DNA of 64,000 nucleotides from Gammaproteobacteria bacterium (GCA_030432755.1 JAUILZ010000009.1:62001-126000); one strand, 5' to 3'; numbered from the stretch's first letter, positions 25,664 through 35,297 are shown. Translations and numbers: made by a program. The notes: generated by a model from the sequence alone, not told the origin.

Positions 25664-27433
25664 TCAGTCTGGCAGGCCCGCCGCTTGCAGCCCGGCGATC
25701 ACCCGCTCGAGGTCTGCCGGCTCGCGGTAGGACAACCCGCCGGCATATGACCGGATGGAAAACGCCGGCGCCAGCCTCAGGACCTCGGCAGCGACCTGCC
25801 TGGCCTCCCCCAGCCGGCCCAGTTCTCCCAGGACCGAGGCGAGGTTGACCTGCCCGGAGAGCAGGTCGGGATGTCTTTTGACCGCCTGCCGGTAGGATTC
25901 CGCCGCCTTTTCCACCTCGCCGGAAAACCGGTAGGCCATCGCCAGGCCACGCAGGAACCCGGCACGGTACAACGGGCACAGACGGATGGCCTTGCGCACC
26001 AGTTCCAGCGCTTCAGGCGCCCGGCCACACTTGGTCAGCACGCCCCCGGCCTCAACCAGGTTCTCCGCGTTGCCCGGCGCGAACTCCACCGACCGCATTG
26101 CATTGTCCAGCGCCTTGTCATACTCGCGACGTTCCATCCAGTAGAGCGCCAGTACGCTGTAGGCATCGGCGCACTGGGGATCGAGTTCGATGGCCCGGCT
26201 GGCGCATTCCAGCATGCGTGTCATGGCCTCCTCGCGCACCGCGTCGCACACCACCCCGGTGGCGACGTCGGCGAAGTTCTGGTGATACCAGCCGAGCATG
26301 GTCCAAGCCATGGCATATCCCGGATCCAGTTCTATCGCCCTTTCCACCCATTGCTTCGCGCGGCCCAGCTCCTCCTTCACGCCGCCGAGGATGATGGGGG
26401 CGCCGAGCCGGACACACTCCCAGGCCTCGACACTGTCCGTACCGCTCGACCACATGCGGAGCTGCTCCCCCTCGCGCAGTCGCACATCGAGGGCGACCAC
26501 GATTTCACGCATCAGGTCATCCTGCACCTTGAACAGGTCGTCCAGTTGCCGGTCGTAACGCTCGGCCCACAGGTACTGACCGCTCCTGGCGTCCCCCAGT
26601 TGCGCGGTGACCCGGATACGATCTCCCGACTTCCGCACGCTGCCCTCCAGCACGTAACGTACGCCCTGCTCGCGTCCGACCTGGCGCATATCCACGGATC
26701 TGTCCTTGTAGGTGAACGCGGAACTCCTGGCGATCACCATCAGGTCACTGACCTTGGAGAGCGCGGTGATGATGTCCTCGGCGATGCCGTCCGAAAAGTA
26801 CTCCTGGTCCGGATCGGCGCTCAGGTTGCGAAACGGGAGGACCGCGATGGATGGTGTCTCACCGGACGACTCCCGTCGGGGGAGTGGACCGGAGCCAGTT
26901 TCCGCGTCACCGCGTGGCATGACCACGTACGCGCGTACCGGCTCTTCGAATCCTTTCAGCGTGATCTCCCCCCGGTTCTCGAACGGGATTGAGATTCTTT
27001 TCGGCAGCGTATCGAACGCCGCCCCTTGCAGGCAGACACCACCGGGTTCCACCAGCTGCTCCAGGCGCTGCGCCAGGATGACACCCTCTCCGGTGATCGT
27101 GTTGTCGGCGACGACCACCTCGCCCATGGCGATACCGATGCGAAGAGCGGGCCGGATGTCATCAGACAGGGTGACGTTGTATGCCTGGTTTTCCTCCTGG
27201 AATGCAACGGCAGCGGTGACCGCGTCGGATACCCTCGGGAACTCGATGATCACCGCGTCGCCCCGGACTTCACGTAGTTGCCCCCGGTGTTTTTCCGCGA
27301 CCCGCGCCAGGCGGCGGAAGGTATCGCGGATCCGCTCGTGCGCCGTTCCCTCGTGCGTCCGAACCAGCGCCGTGGAGCCCTGGACGTCGGCATGCAACAG
27401 CACGGCAAGCTTGTGGCTCAAATCTTCGCTCAC
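25664..27433 (-). CDS. Cyclase-homology / TolB-like / TPR protein, third paralogue
   Basis: 589 residues, GTG start at 27431-27433. The N-terminal cyclase homology domain has LLHADVQGSTALV and VRGDAVIIEF with the two metal Asp, and GVILAQRLEQLVEPGGVC, where the expected Asn is Ile and Arg is kept. A TolB-N-like domain follows (SIAVLPFRNLSADPDQEYFS, then the RVTAQLGDARSGQYLWAERY region), then TPR motifs to the C-terminus. Unlike the two copies at the left edge, it has no obvious transmembrane helix between the first two domains, so it may be cytoplasmic. It is divergent from the DMT transporter, with about 120 bases between starts. Confidence 0.87.
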   Translation of the reverse strand: MSEDLSHKLAVLLHADVQGSTALVRTHEGTAHERIRDTFRRLARVAEKHRGQLREVRGDAVIIEFPRVSDAVTAAVAFQEENQAYNVTLSDDIRPALRIGIAMGEVVVADNTITGEGVILAQRLEQLVEPGGVCLQGAAFDTLPKRISIPFENRGEITLKGFEEPVRAYVVMPRGDAETGSGPLPRRESSGETPSIAVLPFRNLSADPDQEYFSDGIAEDIITALSKVSDLMVIARSSAFTYKDRSVDMRQVGREQGVRYVLEGSVRKSGDRIRVTAQLGDARSGQYLWAERYDRQLDDLFKVQDDLMREIVVALDVRLREGEQLRMWSSGTDSVEAWECVRLGAPIILGGVKEELGRAKQWVERAIELDPGYAMAWTMLGWYHQNFADVATGVVCDAVREEAMTRMLECASRAIELDPQCADAYSVLALYWMERREYDKALDNAMRSVEFAPGNAENLVEAGGVLTKCGRAPEALELVRKAIRLCPLYRAGFLRGLAMAYRFSGEVEKAAESYRQAVKRHPDLLSGQVNLASVLGELGRLGEARQVAAEVLRLAPAFSIRSYAGGLSYREPADLERVIAGLQAAGLPD

Positions 27434-27553
27434 GGCCTGGGAAGGTTAGAATCCGGCACCGGGCATTCTAGTATCGCACAACCCGTCAGCGCTCCCGGGA
27501 CGTTATCCACCAGCATCGCCATCCACGACCTCCCGCCGAAGGAGCCAATCACA

Positions 27554-28474
27554 ATGCCCCTTGCACTGCACGATCACGCCCGCGCCATGCTCCTCATGGT
27601 CGTCGCGATGCTTTTCCTGCCGGGCATCGACGCCATCGCCAAGTGGCTGACGGGCGCCATCTCACCGGGCCAGGTCGCGCTCAGCCGGTTCCTCTTCCAG
27701 GTGCTGTTCATGTTCCCGCTGTTGCTCCGCACCAGCGGCCCGTGGTGGAACCGGACGCTCTGGCTCCATGCCATCCGCGGCGCGCTGATCGCGGTCGCCA
27801 CGCTGTTGTTCTTCACCGGGATCACCTATCTGCCCCTGGCGGATGCTATCGCGATCTTCTTTGTCGAACCTATGCTGGTGACGCTGCTTTCCGTGCTTCT
27901 GTTGAAGGAGACCGTTGGCTGGCGCCGGCTGCTGGCCGTGGCGACAGGATTCCTCGGTGCGCTCATCGTGATCCGGCCCACCTTCGCAGAGATCGGCTGG
28001 CCGGTGCTGTACCCGGTGGGCACCGCGTTCTGCTTCTCGTTCTACATCCTGCTCACGCGCCGGATGGTGTCCACCGAGGACCCGGTGCGGCTGCAGTTCT
28101 TCGCCGGGGTGTTCGGCCTGCTGGTGATGGGCATTGCCGTGTCAGTCGGCAGCCACCTCGGCGTCGATATGCTGGCCGCGGTCCGGCCCACGTCAAACCA
28201 GTGGCTGCTGCTTGCCCTGCTGGGCCTCATCGCCACCGTCTGTCACCAGGTAGTGGTAATCGCCTACCGACACGCCCCCGTTGGCGTTCTCGCGCCGTTC
28301 CAGTATGTCGAGATCATCGGCGCCACGCTGCTCGGCCTGTGGCTGTTCGACGATTTCCCGGACTCGATCACCTGGATCGGTATCGCCATCATCATCGGCT
28401 CAGGGATCTATATCTTCCACCGCGAATCGCGCGCGGGTGACAATGAGACGCAGGAGGTGATCCCCGAGCGCTAG
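27554..28474 (+). CDS. DMT superfamily (EamA) transporter
   Basis: 306 residues from ATG 27554, which AAGGAG precedes at a proper distance. There are about ten hydrophobic helices in two EamA repeats; each half has the usual end-of-repeat pattern (DAIAIFFVEPMLVTLLSVLL and PVGVLAPFQYVEIIGATLLG). It should be an inner-membrane exporter or importer of small metabolites; the substrate is not predictable. The end of the gene lies four bases from the end of the convergent GMC oxidoreductase. Confidence 0.88.
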   Translation: MPLALHDHARAMLLMVVAMLFLPGIDAIAKWLTGAISPGQVALSRFLFQVLFMFPLLLRTSGPWWNRTLWLHAIRGALIAVATLLFFTGITYLPLADAIAIFFVEPMLVTLLSVLLLKETVGWRRLLAVATGFLGALIVIRPTFAEIGWPVLYPVGTAFCFSFYILLTRRMVSTEDPVRLQFFAGVFGLLVMGIAVSVGSHLGVDMLAAVRPTSNQWLLLALLGLIATVCHQVVVIAYRHAPVGVLAPFQYVEIIGATLLGLWLFDDFPDSITWIGIAIIIGSGIYIFHRESRAGDNETQEVIPER

Positions 28475-28478
28475 TGCC

Positions 28479-30122
28479 TCACGTCTCGAAGTGAAAGGCT
28501 GGCCGGAACGGCGGCAGTTGCGGCCGCCCGAGAATGAAATCCGCGGCGCGCGCGGCGATCATCTGTGTGGGGGCATTGAGGTTCCCACTCACCACGTCGG
28601 GCATCACCGAGGCATCCACCACGCGTAGCCGCTCGATGCCGTGCAGGCGCATCTCGCCGTCAACTACCGCCATGGGATCGTGACCCATGCGACAGGTGCC
28701 GCAGGGGTGATAGTCGGTATTGGCGGTCTCGCGTACGAAAGCCTCCAGTTCCTCGTCGTCCCGGATTCCGGGCGCGGGCAGGATGCGCTCACCTCGGAAA
28801 GGGTCGAAAGCCTTCTGCGCGAAAATCTCCTCCATCCTGCGCACACCGTCCATCAATTCGATCACGTCGCGCCGGTCGGACAGGTAGTTGAAGCGCGCTA
28901 CCGGCGGGTCAGCGGGATTGGCGCTCGTCAGCCTTACGTGGCCGCGACTGAACGGGCGCAACTGGTCCGCGGACATCGTCCAGGCCTGGTGAAGGCGGAT
29001 ATCTCGCCCGCGATACTCGGGCCACACCGCGCCGAAGTGATACTGCAGGTTGGGATGGGGGAAGTCGCTGCCACCGTGGACGAGGCCACCCATTTCCCAG
29101 ATATTGGAAGCGGCCACCCCGCCCCGCGTGGCGAGCCAGCGCAATCCCGCACCGATGCGTCGAACCGGATTTTGCAGATAATCGAGCGTGACCTTTCGGG
29201 TACAGGTCTGCGCGTAGTGCACGTTGAGATGGTCCTGCAGATTACTGCCTACACCTGGCAGATGATACGTGATGTCTATACCCAGCCGTTCCAGTTCCGC
29301 CTCAGGGCCAATGCCCGAGAGTTGCAGAACCTGGGGTGAGTTGATTGCTCCGGCGGAAAGGATCACCTCGCGTCCTGCACGCGCTTCGGTGATCGCATCG
29401 CCGATGGCGAAACGAACGCCGGTGGCGGCGCCGCTGTCGACGAGAATGCGGTGCACCAGTGCGCCGGTGACGAGTTGCACGTTGCCACGTGCCAGCGCCG
29501 GCCTGAGGTGCGCCACCGCGGCCGAGCAGCGCCTGCCGTGGCGCGTGGTGCGGTCGAGGCGCGCGATGCCTTCCGGGCGATAGCCGTTCAGGTCTTCTGA
29601 CTGGCCCTGGCCCGACTGTGCGCCCGCCTCCCACAATGCGTCGAACAACGGATTGTCGAGATGTCCACGGGTCACTCCCAGCGGTCCGCTGTCCCCGCGC
29701 CATTCACTGGCGCCCCGATCCGAGGTTTCCCCCGCGCGAAAGTACGGCAGGCAATGCTCGAAACGCCACCCGGGAAGGTCGTAACGGGCGGCCCAGCGGT
29801 CGTAGTCCATCGGATGTCCACGCATGTACACCATGGCGTTGATGCTGGAGGAGCCGCCTACCACCCTGCCCCGCGGCAGCTCCATCTCGCGGCCGCCGAT
29901 GCCGGGATCAGCCGCCGCGAGGTAATTCCAGTTGAGGCGCGGATCCTTGTAGACGCTATACACACCCGCGGGTACGTGCACCAGCAGGCTGCGATCCATG
30001 CCGCCGGCCTCGAGCAGGACGATACTGTATCCGGCTTCGCCGAGGCGATTGGCGAGTACGCAGCCCGCGGAACCCGCGCCGACGATGACGTAGTCCGCTT
30101 CCAGAAACTTATCCAACGCCAT
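28479..30122 (-). CDS. GMC family FAD-dependent oxidoreductase (choline-dehydrogenase type)
   Basis: 547 residues. The N-terminal ADYVIVGAGSAGCVLANRLG binds FAD; GRVVGGSSSINAMVYMRG is GMC signature 1 and SAGAINSPQVLQLSGIGP is signature 2. The active-site His is in DYHPCGTCRMG and the pairing Asn in SGNLNAPTQMIAARA. Family enzymes oxidise alcohols such as choline; in some bacteria a membrane-associated member (IseJ) oxidises isethionate to sulfoacetaldehyde. The gene overlaps the upstream flavoprotein by 14 bases and so ends the tctCBA operon. This makes an alcohol made or carried by that pathway a reasonable substrate, but choline or another alcohol cannot be excluded. Confidence 0.9.
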   Translation of the reverse strand: MALDKFLEADYVIVGAGSAGCVLANRLGEAGYSIVLLEAGGMDRSLLVHVPAGVYSVYKDPRLNWNYLAAADPGIGGREMELPRGRVVGGSSSINAMVYMRGHPMDYDRWAARYDLPGWRFEHCLPYFRAGETSDRGASEWRGDSGPLGVTRGHLDNPLFDALWEAGAQSGQGQSEDLNGYRPEGIARLDRTTRHGRRCSAAVAHLRPALARGNVQLVTGALVHRILVDSGAATGVRFAIGDAITEARAGREVILSAGAINSPQVLQLSGIGPEAELERLGIDITYHLPGVGSNLQDHLNVHYAQTCTRKVTLDYLQNPVRRIGAGLRWLATRGGVAASNIWEMGGLVHGGSDFPHPNLQYHFGAVWPEYRGRDIRLHQAWTMSADQLRPFSRGHVRLTSANPADPPVARFNYLSDRRDVIELMDGVRRMEEIFAQKAFDPFRGERILPAPGIRDDEELEAFVRETANTDYHPCGTCRMGHDPMAVVDGEMRLHGIERLRVVDASVMPDVVSGNLNAPTQMIAARAADFILGRPQLPPFRPAFHFET

Positions 30123-31734
30123 CCACGGGATGATACTGGTGTGTCAATTTTCCGTCTTCGCGAAATAACGCGATGTACCCACGCCAGTTGTCATCATCCT
30201 GGCGGGGAAAATCGGCACGGAAATGCGCGCCACGGGACTCCTTGCGCAGGCTGGCCGCGGTCATGACCAGGCGCGCGGTTTCCAGCAGGTTGCGGAGATC
30301 GATCCACCGATCGATGTCGTCAACGCCACTGACACCCAGTTCCCGGCAGGCAATTCCTATCCGCTCCAGGTCCGCCAGGCCGTCTGCCAGGGCCTGGCCA
30401 TCGCGCAGTACGCCTGCCGCGTTGCTCACAATCGTTCGTAGCCGGTGGACCAGGTTGTCCACGTCACCGGCGCCGGTTGACGGAAGCAATGGACGTGACG
30501 CGGTCATTGCAGGCCGGGCGACCACATCCGCCGCCGCCTTCCGGCCGGCCCACCAGCCGGTGACCAGTGCATCGGCGAGGCTGTTGGACGACAGCCGGTT
30601 GGCGCCATGGACGCCACCGATTGCTTCACCCGCGGCATGCAGGCCAGGCAAGGCCCTCAGGTCGTCGTCGACCTGGATGCCGCCGAGACAGGTGTGGGCG
30701 GAAGGAGCGGTTTCCACGAGCATCCGCGCAGGATCTACACCGGCGCGCTGGCAAAACGCATGGAAGCCGGGACGATGCGCATCCAGGACTTCCCTGGAAA
30801 CACTGCGCAGATCCAGGTATACGCCGCCGGCCGGCGATCCCCGTCCGGCCTGTACCTCCTGGGCGATGGCACGGGCCAGCGTCGCGCGGTCGGCGCGCTC
30901 CATGCGCACCGGATCGTGACGCGCGAGGAATCGTTCGCCCTCCGCATTCGTCAAGGTCACGCCCGGCAGGGTCAGCAGAGTACCGACAATGGTCCGGCCG
31001 CGAATGACCTCTGGTGCCGCGAAGGCTGTGGGCGTGAATTGAATGAATTCCATGTCCCGCAATTTGCAACCTGCCGCCAGCGCCAGCGCCGCCGTATCGC
31101 CGGTCAGGTCCGGGCCGTTGGAGGTCACCGTGAACAGTTGCCCGCAACCGCCGGTGGCGAGCACCACCGCGCCCGCGGCCACGTACTGCAATTGTCCGGT
31201 GGTCCCGTCACGAAACCAGGCGCCACAGACACGCCCATCGTCTCCCCTGGTCAACTCGACGCAGCGCTTTCGATCGACGCAGGTGACGCCCTCAGACTCC
31301 AGTCCTCGTCGCAACGCGGCGAGCAGAACCGGCATTCCCCGCTCGAACTGGACCGAGCGGGGCTCGGTATGCGCCGGGGCGGGTTGTCCGAGGAGCCCGG
31401 CGACATCCTCGTGGAATCCCGGCACTTCCGCCGCCAGTTCGACCAGTCGTCGTGGCGCCTCCGCCGTCAGCCGCTCGAGTTGGGCGCGATCATTGATGTC
31501 CCGGCCACCCACCAGGGTGTCGGCAAAATGTTGTCCCGGGGAATCCGGGGCGCGCAACGCAGCGGCGAATCCCCCGGAGGCCCGCGCAGAACAGCCACTG
31601 TTCGCCGCTTCACCCCGGGCGACAAGAAGAACGCGGCGGCCGGCTATTCGCGCAGCTGCCGCCGCGCGCAGCGCCGCGAGGCCTCCACCGATGACGAGGA
31701 CCTCGGTGTCCCGGGGTATCACCAGGGCAGACAT
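30109..31734 (-). CDS. L-aspartate oxidase / SdhA-type FAD flavoprotein
   Basis: 541 residues. FAD binding is shown by TEVLVIGGGLAALRAAAAAR, SGCSARASGGFAAAL and VLATGGCGQLF. The fumarate-reductase/aspartate-oxidase catalytic region is present (SAHTCLGGIQVDDDLRALPG, GEAIGGVHGANRLSSNSLAD), and the C-terminal helical domain ends with KESRGAHFRADFPRQDDDNW, as in NadB and SdhA. This family oxidises or reduces the carbon-carbon or carbon-nitrogen bond of dicarboxylates. No quinolinate-synthase genes (nadA, nadC) are nearby, and it sits 17 bases after tctA, so a catabolic role on the transported acid is more likely than NAD synthesis. Substrate unknown. Confidence 0.85.
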   Translation of the reverse strand: MSALVIPRDTEVLVIGGGLAALRAAAAARIAGRRVLLVARGEAANSGCSARASGGFAAALRAPDSPGQHFADTLVGGRDINDRAQLERLTAEAPRRLVELAAEVPGFHEDVAGLLGQPAPAHTEPRSVQFERGMPVLLAALRRGLESEGVTCVDRKRCVELTRGDDGRVCGAWFRDGTTGQLQYVAAGAVVLATGGCGQLFTVTSNGPDLTGDTAALALAAGCKLRDMEFIQFTPTAFAAPEVIRGRTIVGTLLTLPGVTLTNAEGERFLARHDPVRMERADRATLARAIAQEVQAGRGSPAGGVYLDLRSVSREVLDAHRPGFHAFCQRAGVDPARMLVETAPSAHTCLGGIQVDDDLRALPGLHAAGEAIGGVHGANRLSSNSLADALVTGWWAGRKAAADVVARPAMTASRPLLPSTGAGDVDNLVHRLRTIVSNAAGVLRDGQALADGLADLERIGIACRELGVSGVDDIDRWIDLRNLLETARLVMTAASLRKESRGAHFRADFPRQDDDNWRGYIALFREDGKLTHQYHPVDGVG

Positions 31735-31751
31735 GCCCCCGTGATCCCCCG

Positions 31752-33242
31752 CTACCGCGCCTTGCTGAAGAACGCGTTATAGATGCTGCCTACCAGCGCG
31801 GCGAAGCCGGCGATGAGCAGCGCCAGCGCGATCGGCCGGCCGATGAAGCCGCTCCATTCGAAGTGCAGCATCTGCATGGCCTGGGCGAAGGTCTGTTCGC
31901 CGATACCGCCCAGGATCAGGCCGAGCACGATGCCGGCCACGGAATAGCCCGACCGGCGCAGGAAGAAACCCACCGCGCCGGCAATGAACATCACGATGAC
32001 ATCAATCACCAGGCCGCGCACCGCATAGGAACCGACCGTCGCGAGGCAGAGGATCAGCGGCGCGAGAAACTGGAACGGGATGCGCAGCAGGTTGATGATG
32101 GTCTTGGTCTCCATCCAGCCGATCAGCAGGATCGACAGGTTGGCGAAGAACATCGCCGCGAACACCACCCAGACCAGGTCCGGGCTGAGGAGAAACACCA
32201 GCGGGCCGGGCTGCATGTCGTGCATCTGGAATACGCCCACCATCATCGCGGTGAGCGCGCCGCCGGGCAGACCGAGGGCGAGCAGCGGGATCATCGCCGC
32301 ACCGGTGGCGGCGTTGTTGGCGGTCTCCGAGGAGATCACGCCCTCCATCTTGCCCTTGCCGAACTCCTCTTTATTCTTCGACCAGCGCACCGCCTCGTTG
32401 TAGCCCATGAAGGCCGCGAGGGTGGCGCCGATACCGGGCAGGATGCCGCAGAAGAAGCCGATGAAGATGGAACGCACCACGGCGACCTTGTGCGCGATGA
32501 GCTCCTTCAACGTCGGGAAATCCACGCTGATCTTCGGCGCCTCATAGGAGCCGATGACCTTCTTCTCCGCCTGGACGAAGATCTCGGACACCGCGAAGAA
32601 GCCGAGGATCATGGGAATGAAGTGGATGCCCGCGAGCAGGTAGGGCATGCCGAAATCCCAGCGCGCGATGCCGCCAACCGGATCGAGCCCTACCACCGAG
32701 ATCAACAGGCCGACGAGCACCGAGAGCCAGCCCTTCCAGAAGCTTTTCGCACCCACCGAGGACGCCACCGCGAGGCCGAAGAACACCAGCGCGAAGATCT
32801 CCGGCGGGCCGAACGCGCGAATCGCCCAGTTGGCGATGGGCGCGGTGGCGACCATCATGATGACCGCCGAGACCGTCCCGCCGAGGGCGGAACACATCAC
32901 CGCGGCGCCCACCGCCTTGCCGGCCTGCCCCTTGCGCGTCATGGGATAACCGTCGAACGCCGTGGGCGCGTTTTCCGGCGCCCCGGGGATATTGAACAGG
33001 ATCGCGGTGATCGCACCGCCGTAAACCCCGGTACAGTAGATCACGGAGAACAGCATGATGCCGTGCTCCGCGGACAGGTGGCCGGTGAACGGCAGCAGGA
33101 TGGCCGCCAGGGTGAGCATGCTGACACCGGGGATGGCGCCGAACAGCATGCCGCCGATTACGCCACCGAGAAATATCAGGACGCCGATCGGATCGCTGAA
33201 GAGCGAGATGGTGCCGCCAATAAAATTGTTCAGAACGTCCAT
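31752..33242 (-). CDS. tctA: Tripartite tricarboxylate transporter, large membrane subunit
   Basis: 496 residues from ATG 33240-33242 (MDVLNNFIGGTISLF). About a dozen transmembrane helices with the TctA signature FGAIPGVSMLTLAAILLPFT and the repeated loop FNIPGAPENAPTAFDGYP. It forms the channel of the TTT carrier with TctB in the inner membrane and takes solute from the periplasmic TctC, driven by an ion gradient. It starts seven bases after tctB and is followed by the flavoprotein gene 17 bases on. Confidence 0.93.
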   Translation of the reverse strand: MDVLNNFIGGTISLFSDPIGVLIFLGGVIGGMLFGAIPGVSMLTLAAILLPFTGHLSAEHGIMLFSVIYCTGVYGGAITAILFNIPGAPENAPTAFDGYPMTRKGQAGKAVGAAVMCSALGGTVSAVIMMVATAPIANWAIRAFGPPEIFALVFFGLAVASSVGAKSFWKGWLSVLVGLLISVVGLDPVGGIARWDFGMPYLLAGIHFIPMILGFFAVSEIFVQAEKKVIGSYEAPKISVDFPTLKELIAHKVAVVRSIFIGFFCGILPGIGATLAAFMGYNEAVRWSKNKEEFGKGKMEGVISSETANNAATGAAMIPLLALGLPGGALTAMMVGVFQMHDMQPGPLVFLLSPDLVWVVFAAMFFANLSILLIGWMETKTIINLLRIPFQFLAPLILCLATVGSYAVRGLVIDVIVMFIAGAVGFFLRRSGYSVAGIVLGLILGGIGEQTFAQAMQMLHFEWSGFIGRPIALALLIAGFAALVGSIYNAFFSKAR

Positions 33243-33249
33243 CGCGGGC

Positions 33250-33963
33250 CTATTGCAACAGGTTGACCATGCCGGTGCCGAATTCGTAGAACGGGCTGAT
33301 ATTGCCCGTCGGCAGGCCGACATAGAGCAGGCTGAGGAACATGCCCAGCAGGAAGGCATAGACGATGGCTGCCACGATCAGCATGCGCGAGATCCGGCGC
33401 TCCCCCATGAGAAACATCACGCCGACGATGAACAGCGGCGCCATGGCATAGAAGCCGTAGTCCTGGAGGAATGCCGCGAACAGGATGGGCAGCGCCAGCA
33501 TGCCGCCGAGGTGATTGCCGCGCACGAGAAATACGTACGCCACCAGCAGCACGATGGCGCAGACCATCTTGATCGGGTGGAGCCCGGCCTTTTCCAGGCC
33601 CATTGCCGCACCGATCCAGTCCGGCACCAGCATGTAGGCGAAGGGTATGGCCATCAGCAGGATGGTCCAGAGATACCAGGCCAGGGTGTTGTGTTCCGCT
33701 TCCTCCGCCGCATCCTCCGCGCCGTCGTCCGAGGCCTGGCCGATCATGCTACCCGAGTCGGCTTCGCCTTTTTTCCAGGTCTGGTAGAGCTGGCCAAGGG
33801 CGGCGACGACCACCAGCAGGAGCAATGCCCGCGGCCAGGCGGACGCGCCGAACTTGTAGATCTCGATATTGCGATCGAACTCGAAGGAATAAACGTAGAG
33901 GAACAGCGCGATGCCGATCCACAGGCCGGCCTCGACGAGGTCAGACAACTTCAGGTTACGCAT
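33250..33963 (-). CDS. tctB: Tripartite tricarboxylate transporter, small membrane subunit
   Basis: 237 residues. It has four to five hydrophobic segments, with an N-terminal SDLVEAGLWIGIALFLYVYS and a middle charged loop (about 85-110) rich in Glu and Ala, then HNTLAWYLWTILLMAIPFAY. This is longer than the usual 150-residue TctB, mostly because of the loop and two extra C-terminal helices, but position between tctC and tctA makes the assignment firm. A terminator-like hairpin lies in the 110 bases between tctC and this gene. Confidence 0.87.
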   Translation of the reverse strand: MRNLKLSDLVEAGLWIGIALFLYVYSFEFDRNIEIYKFGASAWPRALLLLVVVAALGQLYQTWKKGEADSGSMIGQASDDGAEDAAEEAEHNTLAWYLWTILLMAIPFAYMLVPDWIGAAMGLEKAGLHPIKMVCAIVLLVAYVFLVRGNHLGGMLALPILFAAFLQDYGFYAMAPLFIVGVMFLMGERRISRMLIVAAIVYAFLLGMFLSLLYVGLPTGNISPFYEFGTGMVNLLQ

Positions 33964-34012
33964 GAAAGTGACCGGGGTATTTGGAATGGCGGACTGCCGC
34001 CGCCTTCAATGG

Positions 34013-34050
34013 AAAAGCCCCGATGATCCAGGGATGGTGATCATCGGGGC
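34013..34050 (-). terminator. Rho-independent-type terminator/attenuator between tctC and tctB
   Basis: A perfect 12-bp stem (GCCCCGATGATC, 34017-34028, pairing with 34039-34050) with a 10-base loop. On the minus strand it is followed by TTTT, so it should stop part of the transcript after tctC and leave the binding protein more abundant than the membrane subunits. Confidence 0.75.
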
Positions 34051-34073
34051 CCGTTTGTGAATGCTGGAATCGC

Positions 34074-35102
34074 TTACTTGAGCTCCAGCCCCAGTTCCTT
34101 GTAAACCTCCCGGTACTGGTTGATGGTGTTGGTGATGAGCGACTTCGAACCCTCGGTGTCGCGGTAGCTGTCGATCAGGTTCATGAACTTGCTCTCGTTG
34201 TACGCCTGGTAGCTGTCGAGGCAGTAGGCTTTCTGGAATGCCCAGGTGAGCCATTCAACGCGATCCGCCGGGGCATCCTTGTGGACGTAGAAGCCACGGA
34301 AACGCAGCAGCGGCTCGAAGTCGAGGCCGGCATCCACCAGGCTCGGCGTATCGGCGAACGCGCTCGGAGCCTCCTTGAGCAGGGTAAGGATCGGCTTGAA
34401 GGTACCGGCATCGAGGAAGTTACGCACGTCACCCGGTTGTTCAAACAGCGCATCCACCTGGCCACCCGCCAGCGCACCGTAGCGCGGTGCGCCCTTGTCG
34501 AAAGAGATTTGCTGGATCTCCATCCCCGTGGCGTCGGTGATGTACTTCATGTTGATACGCTCCATGGAGCCTTCCTTGGAGACGTTGGCGATTGTCGCCT
34601 TGCCGCCCTGGGCCTTGACCCATTCGACGAAGCTAGCCCAGTCGGTGAAGCGATCCTCTTCCGCGCGGATGTAAATCTGCGAGAAAGTGATCTGCGAGGT
34701 CACCAGCGGAATCAGGTCCTCCGCGGGATTGGGCTGGGTGGAATCCAGGGCGTGTCCGCTCGCGGCGTCGTCGATGTGTTCGAGCACGGTATAACCATCC
34801 GCCGGAGTCGCCATGTAGGCGGTCATTCCGACCGCGCCGGAACCGCCGGGCTTGTGGTCGCGGTTGATCGAGACACCGGTCAGTTCGGTTACCGCCTCGG
34901 CCATGGCCTGGGCAACCTGGCCGGAACCACCAGCCGGGCCGTAGGGCACGACCATGGTCAGTGCGCGCTCCGGGAAGCCGCCGGGGCCATCCATGCTCGC
35001 CGGCAGGCTGTCGGTGGCGCAGGCGGCGAACGCCAGGTTGGCGCCGAATACCATGGAGCCGGCCACGATTCCGGTGGAGGCAAGAAACTTCTTGAGTTGC
35101 AT
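34074..35102 (-). CDS. tctC: Tripartite tricarboxylate transporter substrate-binding protein
   Basis: 342 residues from ATG 35100-35102 (MQLKKFLAS), which AGAGGA precedes at a good distance; an upstream ATG at 35123 is less likely. The signal peptide runs to about residue 27 (GSMVFGANLAFA). The mature protein has the Bug/TctC pattern: FPERALTMVVPYGPAGGSGQ, then GGSGAVGMTAYMATPADGYT. It captures a small carboxylate or similar anion in the periplasm for TctAB. The ligand cannot be read from sequence. First gene of the tctCBA-flavoprotein-GMC unit. Confidence 0.9.
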   Translation of the reverse strand: MQLKKFLASTGIVAGSMVFGANLAFAACATDSLPASMDGPGGFPERALTMVVPYGPAGGSGQVAQAMAEAVTELTGVSINRDHKPGGSGAVGMTAYMATPADGYTVLEHIDDAASGHALDSTQPNPAEDLIPLVTSQITFSQIYIRAEEDRFTDWASFVEWVKAQGGKATIANVSKEGSMERINMKYITDATGMEIQQISFDKGAPRYGALAGGQVDALFEQPGDVRNFLDAGTFKPILTLLKEAPSAFADTPSLVDAGLDFEPLLRFRGFYVHKDAPADRVEWLTWAFQKAYCLDSYQAYNESKFMNLIDSYRDTEGSKSLITNTINQYREVYKELGLELK

Positions 35103-35297
35103 TATTGAATTCCTCTGGGTCATTGAGTGTTTGCCATTGAATGGATGGCGTATGTGTTTTTGAGCCCGCTACGCTGCCGTTCCGGACGGATCGGGCGCGG
35201 GTTGGATCAGGAGATCGGCTCCGAAGGCGCCGCAATCTCCACTACGGGTGAGGACATGGTATCCAAGTAGCCGGGGCCTGTCGAGTGGCAATTGTCG

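Noticed and set aside
30607..31782. A 391-codon open frame opposite the NadB/SdhA-like flavoprotein
   Set aside because: No recognisable motif, while the minus-strand frame has all family motifs in order.
31863..33266. A 467-codon open frame opposite tctA
   Set aside because: Composition is dominated by His, Arg, Asp and Glu, the expected antisense of a GC-rich membrane-protein gene. tctA on the other strand is certain.
31752..33359. A longer tctA reading starting at 33359
   Set aside because: The first 39 codons overlap tctB in another frame and have no homology to TctA; ATG 33240-33242 gives the normal N-terminus.
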